A stretch of 64,000 nt of DNA from the NCBI GenBank assembly GCA_022578965.1, contig MU400521.1:372001-436000 (forward strand), given 5' to 3'. The DNA is from Xylaria sp. FL1777. Lineage: Eukaryota > Ascomycota > Sordariomycetes > Xylariales > Xylariaceae. A program made the position numbers and the translations under genes. The notes below the pieces were generated by a model, which had not been told where the DNA came from, made no database searches, and saw nothing but the letters and a program-made list of their open reading frames with translations. Positions 34,401-46,143 of the stretch are shown here, piece after piece; the stretch's first letter is position 1, and each line of letters begins with the position of its first letter.

Positions 34401-34835
34401 GTGACCAGGCGTTACGTTCGTCAGGAAAAACTGCTTAAGCCACGGGACAGATGTTCCGAACTAACCCTCTTCTATATGCTCAAGAAGATCACTGCGGAAA
34501 GACGTGATAAACTGAGCAAGGAGACTCAGGAACGCCTTCGGCTAGGAGATGCCGCGGAACAGGAAGAGCTTCAGACGTTCCGGGTCCTATCTACGGTAAG
34601 GGAACTAATTGTATCTTTGGCTCCGCCGTCCGAACCTGGCTCTAGCCAGCAGCGCCCGAAAAATCGGGAATCAAGGAACCTTCCGCCGAAACTTGCTTTG
34701 GAAGAGAAATGGCTTGAAGACACGCGCAAGGTAAGGCCCCAGATATATACTATCATCTTGCTATATGCATTTACTAATGTTACAAAGTTGATGAATGATT
34801 ATTGTGAATGGGACAGCGTATCGCCTCATCGTTAG
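31472..34835 (+). CDS. Fusion of chymotrypsin-fold-like (His-Asp-Cys) domain and PNG1-like transglutaminase domain
   Basis: Exons 31472-31894, 32055-34730 and 34788-34835 join in frame to 1048 residues; the last intron has a good donor and CTAAT branch but has no stop, so it may be retained. Residues 1-200 form a conserved-looking fungal module ending WVTWSMYMMGTTLG, CDVAAHRREVRNTIKHSGIL and GVKTGHMPRAPDF. Next is a trypsin-like fold: GGVIRVGGKYFYTTAAH (His262), ADFALLEV (Asp395), GDCGAWV (Cys485 in place of Ser) and GLYGHIVAGSPDSG. A roughly 180-residue Ser-rich linker follows. Residues 700-1048 match peptide:N-glycanase PNG1: LLDEALRRIPLSRIY, WGYEDCVVRALMRWF, zinc ligands CDAC and CTQKRC, then GRVGEW where the catalytic Cys should be (Val846), NAEDHLW (His873) and RWVHAD (Asp890). 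N. crassa PNG1 is likewise acatalytic. Role unknown. Confidence 0.85.
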
Positions 34836-35590
34836 AATTTTTCCCAAGTACATAATCTCTCAAGTATCCATGCAAGGAATTAGGGGGTATAGTCACATAT
34901 CGACCTCCAGTGGTCTATATAGTGGACTTGGTGTATATATACTGGGCTATTCCCCCAACTGGTATTGAGAAGCCCTAGGGCCAACAGGTTAACCGACGGC
35001 GACCAGTAAAGACGGTAACCAACCTGGAAATCACTCTGACGAGGAGATTGGTCGGGCGAGCACATCGCTGAGCGGAAGCATACCCCTCCAATGCCGAGCT
35101 CATAAACAAGAATCTGACGGATGACACCTACCGGACCAAGTCGTGCACCGTCCGCGTTTAAAGGGGCAACTTCATACAGCCCTGTTTCACGGCACTTCGG
35201 GCTTAGAGAAGAGAAATCTAGACTTCGGTGAATTGCCCCGTTCACGTCGGAGTGGTAATAGAGGTACTGATTAAGGACGCCATGCCAGTACAGTCTCCAG
35301 TATCTCTGAGTATTGTCTTAATTGAGCCAACATAGGACTTTTAGCCAGGATTGAAGCCCATCGGAAACAGGAAAGACGAAAACGTCTCCGTCCCTTGGGG
35401 TTTCAAAGGCCAAATCCTCGTTCTATAAGCGCGAGGGAATGGGGCATCGCTATTCCTGGGTTAGCAAGGCATATGAGTAGCGGCACAAGGAGGGTAGACA
35501 TACTAAGACCGAGGTTAAGGTTCATCCCAGATATCACAGCAATCTAAGACTTGTGACATTTTCTTGTTCTTGCGCGGGCGCGGTACCTAC
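34836..35590. other. Spacer with a possible decayed coding fragment
   Basis: On the minus strand, 35400-34880, a coding-like translation can be read in pieces: DGDVFVFPVSDGLQSWLK, then YWRLYWHGVLNQYLYYHSD and, farther on, VGYRLYWSPSVNLLALGLL. The repeated RLYW words vaguely recall fucose-lectin propeller repeats, but a stop codon interrupts the frame near 35320 and no start or splice sites restore it convincingly. I treat it as a possible remnant of a gene, not as a gene. Confidence 0.35.
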
Positions 35591-38063
35591 TTAGCTCGGT
35601 ACCTTTAGATCGTCATGAGCAGCAGGCTGCTCGGAAGATTCCCATGGCCCGATGAAATTCATATCCCAGAAAGAGGACTGGCCCATCTGATATGGTTCAA
35701 ACGATTCTAGGGTGACTGACGGGAAGTTTTCGTCTAAGCCATCTACGCATCAGCATCTCCGATGTGTCCTTCGCTATCGGGAGACTCACTTTCAAACTGG
35801 GTCATAATGTTAAAAGAGTCTGCATTGTCCAGATCCATATTGCTTGATAGGTTATCGGAAGAGGACTGTAGGCTAGAGAGCGATGTGGCTTGGCCTAGTC
35901 GGTTATTGAACAGGAGCGTAAGTGTTTCGGAGGCTTTGCGTGCATCACGTGAAGAATTACTCAACCTAGACCAGATATCGTGAGCTTTTCGAAGAGCCGC
36001 CTTTATCTGATCTTCCGTACTTTGGGTATGGTCTGGCCAAAGCTTGTCAACACCATGGTGAAGCATCCAACATAATATCATAGTTGCTGTTAGGAATTCG
36101 TGGTGTAGGAAGGAAGACATTCTCCAGCGCACGGCATGTAAGAGACCACCTAGCTTAATCTCTTCATCGAAGATTTGCTGGATATCTACCAGCTGTAGGG
36201 AAGCATCAAGACAAGCATTACGGGAGTAGGCGAAGTTCGCATCGCCGCCTTCAGCCTGGCTCGCATTCAAATATTTGCGATGCAGTATGATGGTCCCCTT
36301 AAGAAACATGATAGAAATGAAAAGTCGATGCATGATGACCTGTGGAGAGTCCGTTACTGATAGCTGGAGGGGCTTCATCCTTAGAGGGAGTGGAATACTC
36401 TCCCTGGCTTCTTGCAACATGCGATCAACTCTCATGACTTCGCTATACGGAAATGGCACTACCGCAGCTGTCAGATCAACCGCAGTCCCCACAGCCTTGA
36501 ATACTCTTCTCCTAGCTATGATATGTAGCGCAGTGGTCATTTCAGTTTCAGGTCTGCTGGGAGGGAGTACTTTTGTGTTTTCATCGAAATCCGTATCATT
36601 TAGATTGCGAGGTTCTAATACGTCACATTGCCATTCCTTTATGAGACGTGGCATACCCATTTGTGTTGAGATGAGTATATCACCCTGAAGAAGGGTAGCC
36701 CATGCTCGGCGACGCATCTCTCCAACAATAGGGGATATGCCGGGAAAGTGAGAGGAGTCACGATGGTAGCCCATCCCCATGGCAAGATTGACGATGGTAC
36801 CAAGCAGGAGCCAAGTATTCTTGTCTGCGTCTTTCCGGACGGAAAACTCAATAGTGAGGTAGTGGAAAAGCGTTTCCAATACGTATGGCCCTTGATTGGT
36901 ATACTCACCAATGGTAAGACACTGCACGATCCTCTCACGATACATGTCTATAAGAGGGTTGTACTCTTCTCCGGCCCACGTGTCGGCGGTTTCCTCGGCG
37001 AGGGCCGAAAGACAGAGCATGGAGAAGAGTAAGCCAATCCAAATTATTGGAGCTTCAACAGGTGCTATCCAAAATTTCTCGTACTGTCCGAGTCAGTCTT
37101 CTGTGACGTATTGCCAGAGAACTTTACATGTGAGGCTTACTTCGCGAAGGAATTGGGTGCTGTGCACAGCAGCTAGCAGGTCGCGAATAATCAGCACTCG
37201 ACAACAAGATAACTAAGGACCGATTACAGAACCTATTACTCACACGGTGCTAGATCTAGTAGGTTGAAGTAACGTGATATACTACGGTCAACTATATGTC
37301 TCGGTGGTAGGGTCGCCAAAATAGCATCTCTCGAGGTCGGCGTGCACCCATACAACAATTGAGGATGAGAGGACCGCGAGCCATGGCCTTGTTGATCGAC
37401 ATCCTCCCTCAGATCGGCTATGCCGTCAAGAATAGCAGCCCAGTGAGCACCACCGACATACCGTGACTCATTAGCACTGAGCCACAAGCTGCCGTTGTCA
37501 GAAGGGGTCGATGCAGCGGTAGGGGTGCCAACAGGCTCATCAGCGTTTTGTTGAGGGACGCAGATATATGTGTCTGCCGGCACTGGGGTAGGCGCGTTGC
37601 TATGGGATATGCTCTGATTCTGATTCTGGTTTTGTACGACATTCATCACAAGCTGCTCTAGTTGAACTAGGCGGTCCTGAATACTTGGACGGGAAGAACG
37701 AGATTGCACTAGTTCGGGGTTGTTTTGGTGCGTGTACGAACACGCCAGGGACAGACCGCGCGATGAACAAGTATGGCAAGGCTGTTGGCGGTCACAACGC
37801 AATCTAGCGATATGTCAGCGAGCAGCATCCGGCGCCGTCGTGTCCTCCAGGGGGAGCCATGTACTACGATTTACTCGTCCTAGACGACGGACGCCTACTT
37901 CGATAGTCTGACTCATCTCGACTCACTTTCGGCGACGGCAGAGATTACACGACAACGTAGGCTTGGCCCGTCGGCCACTGCCGCCGTGTCCCTGCCCCTG
38001 TCCATGCCTCTGGCCTTGGCTTTGCTCCGGTGGAGCGGGAGGATGAGGTACAGGATCTCCCAT
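35591..38063 (-). CDS. Zn2Cys6 fungal transcription factor
   Basis: Nuclear regulator with an N-terminal binuclear zinc cluster and a fungal-specific middle homology region. Exon 1 (38063-37927) ends in SCNLCRRRK; exon 2 starts at 37803 and completes the cluster C-x2-C-x6-C-x5-C-x2-C-x8-C (CNLCRRRKLRCDRQQPC then HTC to C). A Gln/Asn-rich linker with a coiled-coil (RLVQLEQLVMNVVQNQNQ) follows. Exons joined through VHSTQFLRE and YEKFWIAPVEAP lead to the middle region: GYHRDSSHFPGISPIVGEMR, RRRAWATLLQGDILISTQMG and GMPRLIKEWQCD. A 47-nt intron with GTGAGT donor near 35800 joins TQFE to the last exon NGLDENFPSVTLES ending DDLKVPS. Divergent from the MFS transporter, so probably its regulator. Confidence 0.88.
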
Positions 38064-39001
38064 TCTAGGGCACGAAGTCCAGATTTCCGTCGAGAAATTC
38101 TCTATTAAATCATGCGAGCAAATGCAGCGATAGCAGGTATCCTCGGTAGGAGCATGAGTTGAGAGCAGGAGAAACAGATGGATCAACTAGATAGGCCGAA
38201 GAAGAAGGTTACTTGAAAAGAAACACTGTGTGTAACACGAGGCTCGGAGGGCTTTTGACGTGTATTACAGGGATGATGTTAAGGAATCTAGTGGCACTAC
38301 TGTTTCTTCCTTCTTATGAGCTAGAGATCAAAACTGACGAGGGCATAATGATGAGAGAAACCAACAATGATACTGTGTGGTACAGCTTACAGGTACCAAC
38401 AGCTCAGATAGCGCTAGTCTATTCTCGTAGTAGCTTAAATCCGAAAGACATGGTGAAAGTCTCGCGCCGAAGTACGTCTATATCCGTCGTCCGCGGAGCA
38501 AGGTGGGGAATAGGACTTTTATGTAATGTGCCTTCACGTTGTTGGGGCTGGCTCTTGTTTTCACGAGGCATAATAGTCCGTTATTTATAATGTTGCTACC
38601 TAATTATAGTGTTTTTACGTACTTATAATGTATACACTCTTTATGCCTCCTCCGTGTCTCGTCTTAGGGTATCCACCTCACCTCATCCGAGATGCCTCAA
38701 CTACTAGTCCGCGGACAGAATACTTGGTGGGCTATTCATGACAACGGAGCCATGAGACACGCTTCGACCAACATCCGCGGTCAGAATCAAGTGCCACGGA
38801 GATTTTGATTGTTACGCCTTAGGAGGCGCAAGTTCAGTAGGCTGAGATAAGATGAATATATTATAGATCAAAATGAAGACTGTATTTCTATTAACCTATG
38901 CGCCCCTGAAAACTCATGAAGCTACACACTTATGTTTAATCTGGTTAATTTATCACCGTCATTAGGGTCTACAGATTTTGAGCTCACGGGTGACTTTTTT
39001 T
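38064..39001. promoter_or_regulatory. Divergent promoter between the Zn2Cys6 factor and the MFS transporter
   Basis: About 940 nt with no coding pattern. It contains several CGG and CCG triplets (for example the inverted CCGCGGA near 38490-38500 and 38710-38790, which reads TCCGCGG), the type of half-site used by Zn2Cys6 factors. No exact known operator can be named. Confidence 0.45.
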
Positions 39002-40768
39002 ATGCGAGACATGGACGACAAGGGCAGTACCGATGTCGAGGTCGGTCCCGGCAGTCTGGGGCCGCTCCCCGAGCAAGAGCCTCTTCGGGTCGACTGGTCT
39101 GGCCCCAGTGACCCCGAGAATCCCCAGAACTGGCCGACACAGAAGAGCTTTGGGCATGTCATCATCGTCGCCGTGCTGTCCATGGTCGTGAACATCGCCG
39201 CCACCATCGTAGCCCCCGGCGTCTCCGGCCTGATCGAGGAGTTCCACATCCAGAACGAGACCGTCGCAACTCTGACCGTGACCATCTACCTGCTTGGCTT
39301 TGCTCTCGGCCCTCTCTTCATCTCTGCCTTTTCCGAGATGTACGGCCGCTTGGTTGTCTATCACGCCAGCAATGTGGTGTTCATCGCCTTTGTCGTCGGC
39401 TGCGCCCTCAGTCGCAATACGCCCTCATACCTGGTTTTCCGCTTCATCTCAGGTTTCGCGGGCGCCGCTCCCCTCACCATCGGCGGCGGTACCATAGCCG
39501 ACGTAATACCTATACACAAGAGGGGGCTAGCAAGCTCGCTTTTCGGGCTTGGTCCTCTCCTAGGACCCGTCTGTTCCTTCATCCAACAAAACTATCCAAT
39601 GGGCACTAACACGTATCACAGGTCATTGGCCCCGTCGTCGGTGGTTTTTTGTCTGCTGCTCTGGGCTGGAGATGGACTTTCTGGCTGGTTGCTATAATAG
39701 TATGTTAGAATCACCTAGCAATCACAATACTCCTTGAAATACGACTGACTGTCTGACAGGGCGGCGCTGCCGCCATTGGAACCCTAATTTTCATGCGCGA
39801 AACGCACCCAAATATCCTTCTTGAACGCAAAGCTGCGCGGCTTCGCCGTGAGACCGGAAATCCGGCGATCAAGTCCAAATTCGACAAAGGTCTAAAGGGG
39901 CACCAGGTTCTGTTTGCATCGCTCGTTCGCCCAACACAGCTCCTGATATTCTCACCGATTGTGCTAGTAATGTCAATCTACGTCGCCCTCGTCTTTGGTT
40001 TGCTATACCTACTGTTCGCATCATTCTCCCCCTTGTTCGAGGACGTCTACGGCTTTAGTACCGGCGTCTCTGGCCTATCCTATCTAGGCATCGGCGTTGG
40101 CGAACTCGTCGGCCTCCTCGTGTTCGGCTTACTAAGCGACAAGATAATGCAGAAGCGCATGGCTGCTGACCAGACTACCAAGCCCAAGCCCGAATACAGA
40201 CTGATAATGATGATTTGGTTCTCCCCTATCATCGCCGCAGGGTTATTCATCTTTGGATGGACTGCTCAGTACCACATACACTGGATTGTTCCTATCATTG
40301 GAACTTTCTTTGTGGGATTCGGCGCATTCTTCGTCATTGTTGGTTTACACACGATCTCCTATTCACTCCCGATCAGTTACTAACCCACTAGTCAGTTGCC
40401 GTCCCAATTATACCTAGTCGACTTGTTCGGCTCTGAAGCTGCGGCTTCTGCTCTTGGAGCCAATACTCTCCTCCGATCTCTCTCTGGTGCCTTTCTCCCC
40501 GTAGCAGGACCAGCCTTGTGTAAGCTAACCCCTATTCACACCCAACATAGCACCAAGCTCCAAAGTCTTTCTGCCAGTTTTGGGGATTTCATTATTCGAA
40601 GACTATCAACTATAGGCATTTCTAATCCTCTTTTTTCAAGATGCTACTTTGAACTATGGCTGGGGAAACACATTGCTAGGGTTTCTTGCTTTGGCTTTTG
40701 CCCCGGCTCCAATTGTTTTTTACAAGTGGGGAGAATGGCTGCGCAGCAAAACAACAGTTACATTTTAA
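39002..40768 (+). CDS. Major facilitator superfamily transporter, DHA1 multidrug type
   Basis: Plasma-membrane proton antiporter of the fungal drug/toxin efflux group. Starts at the ATG at 39002 ([14 protein letters not shown]). After a cytosolic tail with the [15 protein letters not shown] motif, typical of this group, come twelve hydrophobic helices: [33 protein letters not shown] (motif A), [20 protein letters not shown] and [16 protein letters not shown] (motif C region). The frame continues through at least four introns: [40 protein letters not shown], a central loop with [15 protein letters not shown], then [18 protein letters not shown] and [19 protein letters not shown] last helices, ending [15 protein letters not shown]. 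Intact. Paired with the divergent Zn2Cys6 gene. Substrate unknown. Confidence 0.9.
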
Positions 40769-41388
40769 TTGTTGTGGTAGATAAGCACATTTGCAAATAG
40801 ATTCCATATTGATGGTCGGTCCCGAAGAACATCAGAGTTTTACTTAGAGTATAGAGGGAACAGGATATAGATCTTGTATATAATACAACATAGCACCATT
40901 TAGTCCGTCTGCCATTATTTATATGGTAATTAATCCAGATAGATTATCTAAGTATCCGGATACGAGTCACTTGGTTTGCCTATTACATATATTCACTAAC
41001 CCTTGTTAATATCATGATAGTCAAATTACTACTTCACGACCTTATGAAGTCTTGGTCAGATGAGTCCTTGCATCGACACATGGTTGTCTGAGGCTTAAGG
41101 AGCAATACTAAACTGAAAAGTATAAACGCCAAGCCCCTTAGTCGCCACCGCATAGCAAAAAGGTCTCATAATCTGTACAATACACCGAGATTATACAAGT
41201 GTCGAGCTCAATGCCCCCGGTGCGTATGATCCCGAGCCCGCTTTTAGGAATGGATCGAATTATCCCATCAAAAAACCCTATCCATGGAATATTCGGCTCG
41301 TACTTCGTCCGTCATATTAATCTATTTATCATCACCCATTGCATAAGATCGTCACTTTCTCGATTTCCATGTAGACCCGTTGACTCAT
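40769..41388. other. Intergenic spacer
   Basis: 620 nt between the stop of the MFS gene and the stop of RNR1 (convergent). A+T rich from 40860 to 41000; nothing coding recognised. Confidence 0.5.
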
Positions 41389-44288
41389 TCATCCACTGCA
41401 CATAATGCATTCTTCACGGTTCTCAATGCTGCCTATAACGTTGTTAGAGGGTATTGAAAAGGGGCTAGATAGATTGGGACACTTACAAGTTAGAACAGCG
41501 TCAGCATAGATGTCATACTCACGCTCCTTGCTCTTGTCCTCGTTATCTTCCTCTTGTTGTGGTGACTTAATGTCCTCAAGGGCAGCCTCTGGTAGCGCAT
41601 CCACCTTGGGCTTCTCTGTAGGCTCGGTCGCCAAAGCTTTAGGGCTTTCACCCTCAGGTGCATCCGCCTGGAAGCTTGAACCGTTGGCGGACACGACTGG
41701 TTCCGGTACAGTTGTGTCCTTTAGAGGTGGGGTGGCACTGGGGGTCGGGACCCCATGAGGGGAGTTGAGAATGTTGGAGTCTTCCCTCTTAGCATACATT
41801 GGTCGTGAAATAGCAGGCGAAGGGGAAGATGTGTGAGTACCAGAAGGAGGTGCTCGTTTCTTCAACGCGCCGGGTCTAGCGGCTGCTGAATCGGCGACTT
41901 TCAATGCTTCTTGATCAACTGTGAATTGAATTGGTTGAGCGGCAGCTTGTGTTCGCAGATAGTACATGCCAGTCTTCAGACCAAGCTTCCACCCTGTAAA
42001 GTGCATGCTGGTGATCTTGCCCATTGTCGGTTCTCTCATATGAATATTGAGTGACTGTGACTGATCGATGAAAGCACCACGATCAGCAGCCATTTGGACT
42101 ACTGTTCGCTGAGAAATTTCCCAGACAGTCTTGTATAAGGCTTTGACTTCCGCTGGAATGCTAGGAATATTCTGAATGGAACCACCCTCAGCAATGATGC
42201 GGTTCTTCATATTGTCAGACCATAGACCCAGATCGACCAGATCCTTCAGCAGCCATGGATTGACGACTTGGAATTCACCGGCCAAGACACGACGAGAGTA
42301 GATGTTCGACGTGTAGGGCTCGAAGCATTCGTTATTGCCCAGAATCTGAGAGGTACTGGCGGTCGGCATGGGAGCCATCAGGAGACTGTTACGCACGCCG
42401 TGTTGTTTGATCTGCTCCTTGAGAGTAGTCCAGTCCCAAAGGTCGGAGGGAGTGACATTCCACATGTCATATTGAAGAATACCCTGAGAAATAGGAGAGC
42501 CCTCGTACGTGGAGTAGGTACCTTCTTCTTTAGCAATCTCCATCGATGCAGTCAAAGCAGCGTGATACATTGTCTCAAATATCTGCTTGTTCAGTTGTCG
42601 AGCCTCGGGCGATTCAAAAGGCATGCGAAGAGCAAGGAAGGTATCAGCTAGACCCTGGACACCAAGACCGACAGGGCGGTGGCGCATGTTGCTGTTACGT
42701 GCTTCGGGGACGGGATAGTAGTTTGCGTCAATGACTCTGTTCAGATTGCGTACGACGACTTGGGTGACCTCGTGCAACTTTTGGAAATCGTAACTCTCCG
42801 AGTTATAGTCCACGAAAGACGGTAAAGCCATAGAAGCCAGATTACAAACAGCGACTTCATCGGGAGCACAGTACTCGATGATCTCAGTGCACAGATTAGA
42901 ACTGCGGATTGTACCCAAGTTCTTTTGGTTGCTCTTGCGGTTGGCATGATCCTTATAAAGCATGAAGGGGTTTCCAGTTTCTGTCTGAGCCTCTAGGATG
43001 GCATACCAGAGCTTCTGGGCCTTTATCGTTTGGCGGCCGCGACCTTCAGCTTCGTATTTCTCGTAGAGGGCCTCAAATTCATCGCCGTAGATATCGGCAA
43101 GACCAGGACACTCATTTGGGCACATCAGAGTCCAGTCACCGTTCTTTTCAACTCGTTTCATGAACAAATCAGGAATCCAAAGGGCCAAGAAGAGGTCACG
43201 AGCACGAACTTCCTCTTTACCGTGGTTCTTTCGTAGATCCAAGAACTCGAAAACATCTGAGTGCCACGGTTCCAGGTAAATAGCGAAAGCGCCCGGTCGC
43301 TTATTACCACCTTGATCGACGTAGCGGGCGGTGTTGTTGAAGACGCGTAACATGGGCACGACACCGTTTGACGTACCATTGGTACCGGCAATATAGGAGC
43401 CCGTGGCACGAATACGGTGTACATTTAGGCCGATTCCTCCAGCCATCTTAGAAATCATAGCACACGTCTTGAGGGTGTCATAGATGCCCTCAATACTATC
43501 TTCCTTCATGTCGACCAAGAAGCAGGATGACATCTGAGGCTGCGGTGTCCCGGCATTGAACAGCGTAGGGGAAGCATGTGTGAAGTATTTGAGAGACATG
43601 AGGTTGTAGGTCTCGAGGACTTTCTCGATATCGTCTCCCCAAATGCCTACAGCCACACGCATAATCATGTGTTGAGGCCTCTCGACAATCTTTCCATTGA
43701 TCTTCAGGAGATATGATCGCTCCAGAGTCTTGAAGCCGAAGTATTGGTAGTTGAAGTCACGATCATATACAATGGCCGAGTCAAATTCGTCTTTGTGTCT
43801 CATGACACAGTCGTACGTCTCTTGTGAAATCATAGGCGACGGCTTGTTGTTCTTTGGGTTGATGTAGTGGTATAGGTCACTGACGACAGAGGACCATTGT
43901 TTCTTTGTCTGCTTGTGGAGGTTTGATACTGCAATACGCGCAGCCAGGATCGCATAGTCTGGGTGGGTAACGGTCATATAGGCGGCGGTCTCGGCAGCCT
44001 ATTGAAGAGTGGTGTCAGTACTTGCTGGCTAGGTCGAGGTGCGTGGGATGGCTTACGAGATCGTCAAGCTGGACAGTAGTGACGCCTCCGTACACACCCG
44101 AGATGACCTTCTGGGTAATAGCAACAGGGTCGACATGGTCGGTGTCGAGTCCATAACACAGGCGTGATACACGAGCAGTAATCTTGTCGAATTGGACCCG
44201 CTCCTGACGGCCATCTATCTACTGTTCAGCAGCCGGAAGGATCAGGGGGGTTCTTAGCAGAACATACCTCTCTTCTTGACATACATCG
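41389..44288 (-). CDS. RNR1: Ribonucleoside-diphosphate reductase large subunit
   Basis: Reduces ribonucleotides to deoxyribonucleotides; catalytic and allosteric subunit of class Ia reductase, cytosolic. The first exon is only 19 nt (44288-44270, MYVKKR); then [20 protein letters not shown] begins the ATP cone. Catalytic landmarks: [11 protein letters not shown] (first redox Cys), [11 protein letters not shown] (Asn, Cys and Glu of the active site), [35 protein letters not shown], and [15 protein letters not shown]. The C-terminus carries a long Ser/Pro/Glu-rich extension (about 150 residues) before the last exon, which ends with the redox pair CIMCSG; the reading crosses one last intron at about 41490. 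About 910 residues. Five CGCG-core boxes lie upstream, fitting G1/S control. Confidence 0.97.
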
Positions 44289-46143
44289 TGATACGCGGGT
44301 TAGAAACAACCCGTGGGAATAGGAGTTGGTGAGGGGAAGGCTGAGGACAACAACGTCGGCGGCGAGGTGAATTTCAAGGAACTGCAGCGATTGAGAAAAA
44401 TGGGATTCAGGTTATCAGCAGTCTCTATGCTGATAATAGTTCATGGGTATCAAAAAGAGACAATTATGTGCTGTGGTAGACCTGTTGGCTGCTTGGTGAT
44501 GTTGAGCAAAAGTCAAATGAAAACGATGCATCTGCCTTCGAACTTTAAATAGAGACGCGCCGTTTGCTAGGAGACCGCGTCTTGTCACTCTTTAGCGCGT
44601 CAAACAACAAGCTAGGGGCAATATAGCACCCCTACAGTACTGATTTATTCAGCAGGTGAGTCACCAGCCACTCAACGCGCACTGACGCGGATCTTTAATG
44701 GCGGGGTTACGCAAGGTAAAGTAGGTAGGTACGGTACACCCAGGCAGTACCGCCCTGGTACCATGCATAGAGATCGAGAATTACTTGCATTGCATTGCAT
44801 CATGTTGCCCCTTCAGCTGGCCGCATCAGCTACCAATTCCCCTGCCTAAGTAGTCTTGTTTGTGCCTTGAATGAAGGCATGGTTTCCTATTTCTTATAGT
44901 CCGTTCTTCTTGCCATTGCTATTCACTATGGAAGATGATAATTCTCCAAAGTTAACTCTAAAGGTACATATTGTCTTATCTGTATGACCACAAGTTGTAG
45001 ATAGGCGAGGCGCCCCACACCAGACTAAGACGGGCATGAGGGAACGCGTTAATGGGTTTAAATACAGGAGTGGGGCAGCAATAAATGAGGAAAATGCTGT
45101 CTAGAGCACAGTACCAGAGCATCAGGAATATCCCCTTATCGACAAACATGTCAAGAACCGTACTCTCTAATAGGTTCCATGTAATTGATAGGCGAATTGT
45201 CGGTAGGGTTACTTGTCCCCAAAATCCGGGGTCGGTTCCGAACAAATTGAGGCTACGGTCATCATCGGCAAAACCCACTGCCGAAGTCAACAAGAACGGA
45301 GCCGGGAACGGAGCCCGGGTACTTGTTAGTGGGCAAGGCAAGGGCCTACATATAATTACTAATGCTACATACAGGCTGCCTTAAGAATTACTTGGGAACA
45401 AAGAGGATTTACCCTTTAAATCAGTACAGGATGAAAACTTGCCATTGTGAGCACTATGGTATCTAAAGTGGGAAAGGGAGAAAAAATGAATACAAGATCA
45501 ACGACTTAATGACGATGCAATTTCGAGCCAGAAAGCGAAGACATAGGGTAAAAAAGCCAAGACATCATATGCAATTGTTTTCGAGTGTTTCAAAGAGAAA
45601 GTGAGACTCACGGTTCGTCCCCAACATCGGAGCGGTGGAACAAGCTAAGTTGTTCATCAACACTCTCAAGAATCCAAAAAGACCATAGGTGAATGTCTAT
45701 TCAATACCCGTGCTAAGCAACCTAACTACAAGTTAAAACACTCCCAGCAGATCCCACGAAGGACATCGGGCCACTATATCCCGGTACCCCAATAGCTATA
45801 TGACTCTTCGGTATGCAATAGACCGATAAGGCGGTAGATAGGTGTATAGCTTACATTAGCTAATGCTACACTACCTAAAGAAGTAACTACTCATCAAGTC
45901 GGATTAGTTTTGACAACATCCGCATCGAAATATTAGGTAGTCGATTGGATCCACACGATCTATTGGCGCAAGTCATGGTTCCGCAAGAGAGGCCGGGATT
46001 AGGAGCCCGGATCTCCTATCATATCTGCCGAAGAGAACATCACTGGAATCCGCAACAATACCGTTAGTTAGGAATGATCTATCCGCCTCGCCCTGGACCT
46101 CTTTCCTCGCTTATATCGGTGGCCATTTATCTCAATTTTCAAG
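44289..46143. other. Long spacer upstream of RNR1
   Basis: Between the RNR1 start and the following SDR gene. The RNR1-proximal 400 nt hold the CGCG boxes listed separately. The rest, including 44976-45384 where open frames exist on both strands, shows no recognisable domain or exon structure. GTAGGTAGGTACGGTAC at about 44725-44740 belongs to the palindromic word family. Confidence 0.5.
44554..44690. promoter_or_regulatory. Cluster of CGCG-core boxes, candidate MBF (MluI-cell-cycle-box-like) sites upstream of RNR1
   Basis: Five CGCG-core words occur in 137 nt: GACGCGC at 44554-44560, CCGCGT around 44575-44580, AGCGCGTC at 44594-44601, AACGCGC at 44674-44680 and TGACGCGG at 44683-44690. They lie about 270-400 nt upstream of the RNR1 ATG. 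MBF drives S-phase genes including ribonucleotide reductase in yeasts through ACGCGT-like sites, so function is plausible. A TGAGTCA word also lies at 44657-44663. Confidence 0.55.

Noticed and set aside
31472..34835. Possibility that the fusion is two adjacent genes
   Set aside because: The linker stays open for about 180 codons without a stop or a clear start or promoter inside it; kept as the main alternative to test.
44976..45384. Overlapping open frames on both strands
   Set aside because: About 100-120 codons, no domain, no splice partners; likely chance.
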